A stretch of 64,000 nucleotides of DNA from Smallanthus sonchifolius. Lineage: Eukaryota; Streptophyta; Magnoliopsida; Asterales; Asteraceae. The position numbers were made by a program, and so were the translations under genes. Positions within the stretch are counted from its first letter, which is position 1. The number at the start of each line of letters is the position of its first letter. The notes below the pieces were generated by a model. The model was not told the origin of the DNA, searched no databases, and saw only the letters and a program-made list of their open reading frames with translations. Location: contig CM042018.1 of NCBI GenBank assembly GCA_023525975.1, positions 70,811,001-70,875,000 of the forward strand, in the 5' to 3' direction. Positions 59,658-64,000 of this stretch are shown one piece after another.

Positions 59658-62312
59658 TTATATAGATATTATATATATTGGCGGATATATCTCTCATATT
59701 GGTAGAAATGTAGAATATTTGTATTTGAATTTTGTAATCTTTTGTAATCCTATCCACACATAGAATAGGTCAGCTGTGTATTTATACCAAGTTTGTGATA
59801 ATGAGAAATCATCGATTAAATACCAACTATCAGTGTGATTGTTAAGCATTTGATTATTTGAGGAAGTAATAATATAAGGGGATGATGAATGCCAACTATT
59901 AATCTGTTAGAAACATTGTTGATTAAGATGAGCTATACACATTTCTGTGGAAATCAAAAGTCTAAAGTTATAAAGGGATTATGAAATGCTAAATTGTAGA
60001 AGGGGACGATGAAATGCAAAATTGTAGAAGGGGATGATGAAATGCCAACTATTAATCTATTAAAAATATTGTTTATTAAGATGGGCTACACACATTTCTG
60101 TTGAAACTAAAAGTCTAAAATTGTAATTTGTTACGGTAGAGTGCATATTTTGATTAAAAATCCTGGTTCATGCACAGGTGTTCCAAAGCTACACCACACC
60201 GAGCTAGAAACAGCATGCGAGGATTTCAGCAACATCATTGAGACAACAGAAGGTTATACACTGTATAAAGGAACATTATCTAGTGGAGTTGAGATTTGTG
60301 TAGCATCAACCTCCATTGCCAGTCTCAAAGATTGGTCAAAACGTGCAGAATTAGGGTTTCGTAAGAAGGTTTGTTTGTTTTTGAGTTTTAATCCATCTAT
60401 ACATAATGTAGCTAACATATATATATTCTTGCAAATTATATAGATTGATGCATTGTCACGAGTGAATCACAAAAACTTTGTTAATCTTCTTGGTTATTGC
60501 GAGGAGGACGAGCCTTTTGTTAGGATGATGGTGTTTGAGTATGCTACTAATGGCTCACTCTCAGAGCATCTACATGGTGATAACTTGGATTTTAATATAT
60601 TTTCATTAGATTGTAGTTTTGAAATAAATCGACGTTGTTACAGTTAAAGAACTTGAACATCTTGATTGGACCTCAAGGATGAGAATTATCATGGGAACAT
60701 CCTATTGTCTTGAGTACATGCATGAATTGAATCCTCCTTTACCGCACACCAACATGACCTCAACTATGATTTATCTTACCGAAGATTATGCACCCAAAGT
60801 AAAGATTTTTCTATCGTTTTTAATGTGTTCATTACCTGTGGTATCAAGAAGTGGCGGAAATTTCAACCCAATTACTTTTGACTTGACCATTTTGACCTGT
60901 ACAATATTTAGCATACAAATTATTTTATAAAATGTAAATCTGGGCAAAAAGTGTTTCGGGTCAACTTGACCCATACAATAATATATTCCTTCTAATCATA
61001 TTTAGCATGACAAATTATTTATAAAATGTAAATCTGGGCAAAAAGTGTTTCGGGTCAAAATCGACCAGTACAATGAAAGAAGAAATTACTAAAAGAATGT
61101 AGTTTCTCAGGTTGCGGAGGTGGCTTTCTGGAGTGATTTGATATCAAAAGCGAAGGTTTCAGCAGAATCTGAATTAGAGCATTCTGCATTGCCACCACTC
61201 ATTGATACAGAAACAAACGTCTACTTTTTTGGTATCTTAATGCTCGAAATCATTTCTGGCAAACTTCCTCATTCTGACCAACAAGGACCTCTTGGAGCCT
61301 GGGTAAGACCTTCAGAAAAATATCACTGCAGAAAAGTCTTTATTTCTCACACCACTGATCAACATTTCAAATGATAGCGTTTGGTAGAGATGGCAAAATA
61401 GGCGGGTTGAGTAGCGGGTAATTTCTGGTGGTCAACAATTTTGGTTGACCTAAATTCTTTTTGTCCCATATTTTTTTTACATACAAATAGTGTGTAACCA
61501 AATTACATCTTTTCACTAGTCATCGAACTTTAAAAAAAAATGCATTGCTGTTTGACCTCTTTTTTTATTTACTTTTTTGGTTTTTTATTACACGTTTGAC
61601 TAGTTTGAAATTCTATGCAACCCAATTGGCTCATTCATTAATAAATGGGTTGAAACTGCTGCAAATAAACATGCACTACTTTTCACAAGTTTGAGCAATT
61701 CAGCACTCTGGTATTCTATAGCTTTTCTGCATTTATATATGTTGGTAATATTGCTAAACATTTTGGAACCATGAGCACTCTCACTTTTAGCTTAAAATCC
61801 CTAAAGAACATTATAATTTACAAAAAAATATTGATTTTGAACTGTTTATTAAAAAGAAATGCAAAAAGAAAACAAAAACCTTTTAAATAGTGTTATGTTT
61901 TCACAAAAAATAAAAATCAATGGTTCAAGAGTGATTATTCTTACAGATATATCTGTTCTTTTCACATTTCTGCACCCAATGGTTTGCTTATGATTGGCAA
62001 TCAAATCTCTGCCTATCATTTTGTGAATTCATGATATTCCAGTGGTTTGTGCAGGCTGCACAATGTCTGAAGGATAAAAGAAACACCAGTCACATGGTCG
62101 ACCCAACATTAGAATCATTTAAGCAAAATGAACTTGACATCATATGTGTAGTTATTGAAGAATGCATTCAGCAGGATGCTCGAAAGAGACTGACAATGAA
62201 AGAAGTGGTTACAAAGCTAAGGGAAGTGCTACGGATTTCACCCGAGCAAGCAATCCCAAGACTCTCGCCTCTTTGGTGGGCTGAACTTGAGATCTTATCT
62301 GGAGAGGCATAA
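38356..62312 (+). CDS. LRR receptor-like pseudokinase, MRH1/MDIS2 (At3g56050-like) family, 13 exons
   Basis: Exons: 38356-38452, 38558-38690, 39233-39304, 39917-40060, 40904-41047, 41537-41632, 41712-41755, 41899-42333, 60178-60368, 60444-60576, 60644-60798, 61111-61302, 62055-62312. All introns are GT-AG and the 697-codon frame stays open. Parts in order: signal peptide (MGGRWTPYKLGLSSFLLLIL), LRR N-cap ending DPCSWSNVHC, about four LRRs, a proline-rich stretch (KAPPPPPLAL), a membrane helix near residues 341-364 (IWVIISFCILLLIIIAIALW), then a kinase-like domain from residue 389 (GVPKLHHTELETACEDFSN) to the family-typical tail SPLWWAELEILSGEA. The glycine loop, VAIK lysine (here VASTS), HRD (here HTN) and DFG are all missing, so it should signal without catalysis, probably with partner kinases at the plasma membrane. 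Arabidopsis relatives act in root-hair growth and pollen-tube guidance. Exon 8 could instead start at 41902 and exon 13 at 62043. Confidence 0.88.
40437..40683. mobile_element. Small inverted-repeat element in intron 4
   Basis: Ends AAGGGGTGTTTAGATGTGTG and, inverted, AAGGGAGTGTGTGTGGATGT. About 247 bp, no coding capacity. The ends resemble those of the element at 41097. No clear TSD. Confidence 0.45.
41097..41347. mobile_element. Small inverted-repeat element in intron 5
   Basis: Ends GGGGTATTTGGATGCG and, inverted, GGGGGTGTTTAGATATG, flanked by ATTTA on both sides (41092-41096, 41348-41352). Same family as the intron 4 element. Superfamily not determined. Confidence 0.5.
42424..42961. mobile_element. 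hAT-type MITE made of GATGCGC repeats, TSD ATACCTGC
   Basis: Perfect 19-base terminal inverted repeats (CTTGGTTTTAAATTGCGCG) and a perfect 8-bp TSD ATACCTGC (42416-42423, 42962-42969). Both ends consist of GATGCGC/GCGCATC repeats; the centre is A-rich. No transposase. It sits in intron 8, 90 bases after exon 8. Confidence 0.92.
43114..43292 (+). repeat. 5' LTR of the intron 8 copia element
   Basis: About 179 bp, containing a (TA)n run at 43129-43150. The first base is altered (CATTAG against TATTAG in the right copy, TG expected). Confidence 0.75.
43446..43530 (+). pseudogene. Gag start of the intron 8 copia element, truncated
   Basis: ATG at 43446 opens MNPKYHPAITVTNIENFIPI, the typical N-terminus of copia gag proteins of this type. 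A TGA follows after 21 codons, and similarity ends near 43530 where a different sequence (TGTTAAACTTC) begins. Confidence 0.65.
43531..44905. repeat. Degenerate array of AGTCAA/ACCACAT units
   Basis: A unit of about 40-60 bases (TTTGACT...ACCACAT...AAGTCAATT...ACACC) recurs through 43548-43816 and 44331-44905, and again at 48237-48400 beyond the LINE. It is interrupted by a MITE at 43817 and by the LINE at 44912. The block may be part of an LTR of unknown type. Near-identical neighbouring units supply the empty-site sequence for the LINE insertion. Confidence 0.7.
43817..44330. mobile_element. hAT-type MITE made of CGATATCGG repeats
   Basis: Short inverted ends CTATGCA and an 8-bp TSD with one mismatch (TAGTCAAA at 43809-43816, TAGTAAAA at 44331-44338). 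Both flanking parts consist of repeated CCGATATC/GATATCGG palindromes; the middle is AT-rich. No coding capacity. Confidence 0.7.
44912..48230 (+). mobile_element. LINE (L1 type) with ORF1 only
   Basis: A 3.3-kb insertion ends in a 16-base poly(A) (48215-48230) and is flanked by ATGTAA (44906-44911, 48231-48236). Host repeat units nearby show the uninterrupted sequence CAACATGTAAATATAATT. It carries a decayed ORF1 and a LINE-like 3' UTR but no endonuclease or reverse transcriptase, even though both ends are present. It must have moved with enzymes supplied by another LINE. Confidence 0.8.
45102..48049 (+). pseudogene. LINE ORF1 with DUF4283 and zinc knuckle, broken
   Basis: Starts at ATG 45102 (MPRKKELPPKPSRVLPP), with a TAA at 45180 and later frameshifts. 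The clearest domain, at 46633-47139, is DUF4283 of plant L1 ORF1 proteins (SFNAHHIQLYDCFIRGSLP ... VWVAIKDLPLCLW). It is followed by a zinc knuckle in another frame (PPCSICGVFGHARE) whose last cysteine appears replaced. The C-terminal part, 47438-48049, holds the usual FPPLG and KFIIVSNKFDVLNN segments and stops at 48047. ORF1 proteins bind LINE RNA; this copy is inactive. Confidence 0.75.
48237..49440. other. Unassigned repeat-derived sequence
   Basis: Continues the AGTCAA/ACCACAT block to about 48400, then AT-rich sequence with several AACCCTAATT motifs (48838, 48975) and no coding frame I trust. Positions 49240-49440 lead into the hairpin array. Together with 43531-44905 it may be one long LTR. 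Confidence 0.4.
49451..49910. repeat. Array of 38-bp units with GTGCACA hairpins
   Basis: Seven units begin at 49451, 49489, 49527, 49564, 49602, 49640 and 49677, a 37-38-bp period. Each has the form AAGTGCACA-(about 9)-TGTGCACT, giving complementary arms of 7-9 bases. A duplication of the last part adds about three more units (49795-49910) after a TA/TG microsatellite. Confidence 0.88.
49728..50050. repeat. TATG/TA microsatellite blocks
   Basis: ATACATATATGTGTAT-type repeats at 49728-49792 and 49912-50050, separated by the duplicated hairpin units. The open frames seen on both strands here are products of the simple repeat. Confidence 0.9.
50342..50585 (-). repeat. 3' LTR of the young copia element (244 bp)
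   Basis: TGTTAGGATCAAACACG to CCTACATCCCAACA. The partner begins at 54635. Confidence 0.9.
50692..53606 (-). pseudogene. Copia pol: integrase, reverse transcriptase, RNase H
   Basis: An 803-codon open frame (53388-50977) begins at WHQRLGHMSEKG, the integrase zinc-binding part. It shows the integrase core (HSDVFGP, FIDDATRKVWVYFL, SDNGGEY, PQQNGVAERINRT), then reverse transcriptase (NKTWVLVKLP, KARLVVKGFQQKKGVDY, DVKTAFLHGDL) and the RNase H start (STTEAEYMAVAEASK). The catalytic YVDD reads YVDE (near 51656). One TAA (50974-50976) splits off the last 85 codons of RNase H (YCDNESAVKLAKN ... HIGMRYHFVREL), which continue in frame to 50692. A frameshift separates the upstream segment 53361-53606 (RVIPNLRRKLISVGQL). 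Minus strand, downstream of gag. Confidence 0.9.
53607..54473 (-). pseudogene. Copia gag and protease
   Basis: Opens at ATG 54473 (MTPVWLALDKKAKSTIRLAL). A shift of one or two bases occurs after MDALANM near 54358, and the long frame 54358-53708 follows. It contains the gag domain (SAANKVFLIRELVNTRMKEG ... LLSSLPNSW), a basic stretch (GRSKSRKRGQSKPR), a CCHC zinc knuckle (CWNCKEKGHFRNQC) and the protease active site WIMDSGASFH. Stops occur after PDMVRNL and, as a W-to-stop change, near 53610. Gag packages the RNA and the protease matures the polyprotein. Only about 150 bases separate the ATG from the primer site. Confidence 0.88.
54622..54632 (-). other. Primer-binding site of the young copia element
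   Basis: The + strand reads CTCTGATACCA, complementary to initiator tRNA-Met, 2 bp from the LTR at 54635. Confidence 0.85.
54635..54865 (-). repeat. 5' LTR of the young copia element, interrupted
   Basis: Matches 50342-50572 with three differences. After GACCCGAAGC the solo LTR intervenes; GAAGCCTACAT resumes at 57061-57071. Confidence 0.88.
54866..57060 (-). mobile_element. Solo LTR (2195 bp) with hairpin array, TSD GAAGC
   Basis: On the + strand it runs from TGTAAGGCCCCTTTCC to GGGATGTTACA, flanked by GAAGC at 54861-54865 and 57061-57065. The ends follow the plan of the 2.7-kb LTR family at 9883 (TGTAACATCCC...GGGGCCTTACA read on the minus strand), but the body differs. No interior or second LTR is present. 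It is the latest insertion in this nest because it interrupts a young copia LTR. Confidence 0.9.
56096..56570. repeat. Thirteen tandem hairpin units (33-34 bp)
   Basis: Two subarrays: seven units with TCGAAAC-CTGGTA-GTTTCGA and linker TAGGCTGCCTATG (33-bp period), then six units with ATCGAAAC-...-GTTTCGAT and linker GGGTCTGCACAT (33-34-bp period). About 50 bases of unrelated sequence lie between them (56320-56360). Every unit keeps both arms intact while the loop varies (CTGGTA, TATGGTA, TGGGTA, TATGTA, TAAGTA). Confidence 0.92.
57129..57585. mobile_element. MITE-like inverted-repeat element between TA repeats
   Basis: The left end TATAGGGTTGAGTTCATGAG and the inverted right end share CATGAGAAAACC/CATAAGAAAACC and an AAAAAACTNNNTTAAAGGT block. 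The centre is C-rich (CCACCCCCAAAAACCTAAAC repeats, 57190-57350). No coding frame. Confidence 0.6.
57634..59128. mobile_element. hAT-like element with GCGCC-rich ends
   Basis: Flanked by CACGTAGT (57626-57633) and CATGTAGT (59129-59136), 7 of 8 identical. Ends CTATGTTGTCAAAAGCG and, inverted, CATAGTTGTCAAGGCGC; both lead into CCTAGGCGC-type repeats. 1.5 kb, partly because another inverted-repeat element (58376-58750) entered it. No transposase found. Confidence 0.65.
58376..58750. mobile_element. Inverted-repeat element with a duplicated right end
   Basis: TATAGGGTTAGGTTCAAATG at the left and, inverted, TATAGGGAATGGATCATTTG at the right, followed by matching AGAACTC...GAGAACTC(A/G)CGAGAA. 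The inverted ends extend about 50 bases. The right half (from about 58560) is repeated at 58760-58945. Confidence 0.65.
59510..59832 (+). repeat. 3' LTR of the intron 8 copia element, internally duplicated
   Basis: 323 bp against 179 bp in the left copy. The first part (ATTAGCCGATTATAT...GGCGGATATATCTCTC) occurs twice, at 59510-59605 and 59608-59730, with a (TA)n run between. Confidence 0.8.
60900..61075. repeat. Tandem duplication in intron 11
   Basis: A segment of about 65 bases ending AATCTGGGCAAAAAGTG(TTTCGGGTCAA) occurs at about 60900-60964 and again at about 61000-61060. Confidence 0.7.
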
Positions 62313-64000
62313 CCGAACAACTATTGAAGATGCATGACTCCCTTAATGCTTGTAGATTCGAGTGTCATTAGATCGATATTTGGAAAAAGGGTATTTTTAT
62401 CATTGTTTGTGGAGTACGAGGATGTGTTTGTCACGTAACAGATCATGCTTCCCGTGTGTACCTGAAGTGTATTCCAGGAACGATGATATCGTTTGAATCA
62501 AGATTTACACTGAATATGTATTTTGATACAACGGAAATTTTGAGAGAATCAAACGCGCTAGCTCAAACAGTTGTCATACAATCTGTCTTTAGCATTGCTT
62601 CAATCTAGACCGTGCCACCTTCATGACCCATCTATTAGACAACGTCGCATCTCACATGGTCATTTGGAATGATGCGACTTAATATTACATCATATAATGT
62701 CACCTAAGTTCGCCTGGAAAATCTCAAGGGAAACCCAAGGACCAAACATTAGGTTTTATAAATGACCAGGTCTTATTAAGGAACATGTAGCATCCTCATT
62801 CGTTAAAGTTGTAATAATTCTCAAAAACATTCTTTATTATATATAAAACATCAAAACCGTTTGTAACTCATTGCATAACCGATCATTTAGGCTTAATAAT
62901 GTCACTAGGATATCATATGCATGCCATGGCTTAGTCTTATTGTAATTTATTCATCGTGCCCGTAATTTTTCTTTAGCATGCGGGACTCCAAAAATCATAT
63001 ACACACATATGAAACATATTGAGCTAGAATCAAGAGCCCGTCCCGTATATGTAGTTCTTTACCTTACACAAGAAATAACATCTCAAATAAAGTAAGTAGT
63101 CAAAGTGTTTCTCGTGAAAATATGATCCGTTGGTAATCTGTCTGTGCAAGTCTTTATAAAACCCGGGCACAGAAGAATCCCTGATGGAACTCACCTAAGT
63201 TTCCTCAATAGATATGTCACTGATAAGCGACGACACATTCACCGATGGATGTTAACGACAAATCACCAGTGACGATATCACTAATAGATCAAAGAAAACA
63301 ACTTCACCGACAAAATACCGCAATTTAATCTCACGGCGATGCCTATATTTTGTTAAAAGTAAATAAATGAATATAATATTGATGATCTCCTGTAAATAAA
63401 AATAACACACGTGAATAAAAAATATTCACAAAACTTGCAATAATTTCGTTTCAAATCTAAAAAAAAAATGTTCATACAATTAGAAAAACTATCTAGCTAT
63501 GGAGAGGGGAGAGATAGAGGGGGCAAGGGTGTGGCCACATGCGGCTCGACCTTTATGAGGGCGAAAATTTGAGGCCTTTTCCGACAAAGGTCAATTATTC
63601 AGTATTACAATTATTTAATGACTCAATAGTTCAGTACTCACACAAAAATTATATTGAATACCATATTATTTCTTTTATTAACTTTATTAATTCGAAAGCA
63701 CTTGAACTGTCACACTCCCGCCGACGGCGTATTATACACGGGGGAGCGACGAAATTGAATTATCGCACAAGAATCAAAAGAATACTAAGAAACTTATTAT
63801 TAAACAGAATAGATATTACATCAAATTTCAAAACAAATAAACCAAACAAACAAGTAGTCTCATTATTTAATTTAAAAGTCTAAACTAGGTCTACTAAAAT
63901 ATAGTCCTCGATCCTAGCATGAGCTTATCATTATCCTAGTTAGCTTTACCTGAAAAATATGATAAAATAGGTCATAGCTTTAGATGTGTAGATATAACAT
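62313..64000. other. 3' flank of the receptor-like gene
   Basis: Begins with the 3' UTR of the gene; no single poly(A) signal can be chosen. No further gene is recognisable. TGTCACACTCCCGCCGACGG at 63709 resembles an LTR start, but no partner lies in the window. The frame at 63539-63883 has no recognisable domain. Confidence 0.4.

Larger units (their letters stand above)
43114..59832 (+). mobile_element. Ty1/copia element expanded by nested insertions, TSD GTGTG
   Basis: LTRs at 43114-43292 and 59510-59832 share the end TACCAACTANCA and the block GGCGGATATATCTCTCATAT. GTGTG flanks the pair at 43109-43113 and 59833-59837. The primer site TGGTATCAGAGC follows the left LTR directly (43293-43304) and a polypurine tract (GACAACGGGGG) precedes the right one. 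Only the first part of gag survives. Most of pol is gone, and its place is taken by a LINE, MITEs, a second copia element and a solo LTR. It is the insertion that enlarged intron 8. Confidence 0.85.
42334..60177 (+). other. 17.8-kb intron 8 of the receptor-like gene
   Basis: Donor ACCG|GTAATT at 42334 and acceptor GCACAG|GTGTTC ending at 60177 join in frame (..AFVT-G-VPKL..). Without transposons the intron would be about 600 bases. It separates the membrane-spanning exon from the kinase-like exons. Positions 59878-60127 within it are a tandem duplication of about 150 bases (...GATGAAATGCCAACTATTAA...). Confidence 0.85.

Noticed and set aside
63709..64000. Possible LTR start (TGTCACACTCC) near the window end
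   Set aside because: No second copy, TSD or primer site within the window, so it cannot be supported.

Overview
The window is plant nuclear DNA, most likely from a eudicot with a large, repeat-rich genome. An Asteraceae-type genome would fit, but the sequence does not prove it. There is one host gene: a 13-exon leucine-rich-repeat receptor-like pseudokinase of the MRH1/MDIS2 (At3g56050-like) family, on the + strand from 38356 to 62312. Nearly everything else is transposable elements inserted into one another. Many insertions can be bounded to the base by target-site duplications (TSDs) read directly from the sequence. I see no tRNA, rRNA or CRISPR locus.

Left part (1-3588): unassigned flank, then a truncated Ty3/gypsy element (gag start, primer site and one LTR, minus strand).

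First nest (3589-36209): an old minus-strand Ty3/gypsy element with TSD ATTAT. It has been split by (a) an 8.6-kb non-autonomous LTR element (9883-18530, TSD CTTTG), (b) a solo LTR of the same LTR family in the opposite direction (19063-32430, TSD CATCT), itself split by a complete-length but inactivated Tat-lineage gypsy element (20691-31266, TSD GTATG) that carries a copia solo LTR (28819-29330) in its antisense ORF, (c) a copia LTR plus primer site (33331-33697), and (d) a hAT-type MITE inside its own 5' LTR (35641-36007, TSD GCTGGAGT). Insertions are therefore four levels deep.

Gene part (36229-62312): a Helitron (36229-36780) and a hAT MITE lie upstream of the gene. Exons 1-8 encode signal peptide, LRRs, a proline-rich juxtamembrane region and the transmembrane helix. 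Intron 8 is 17.8 kb long because a copia element (43114-59832, TSD GTGTG) landed in it and then collected a LINE with only ORF1, several MITEs, a young minus-strand copia element (50342-57071) and a further solo LTR (54866-57060). Exons 9-13 encode the kinase-like domain. All splice sites are GT-AG and the reading frame is continuous (697 codons), so the gene looks functional despite the load.

The most unusual signal is structural. Several unrelated LTRs contain arrays of short hairpin-forming repeats (29056-29172, 33383-33438, 34352-34556, 49451-49910, 56096-56570). In one family the two arms vary together, which points to constraint on the palindrome itself. Several MITEs are likewise built from one short palindrome repeated many times.
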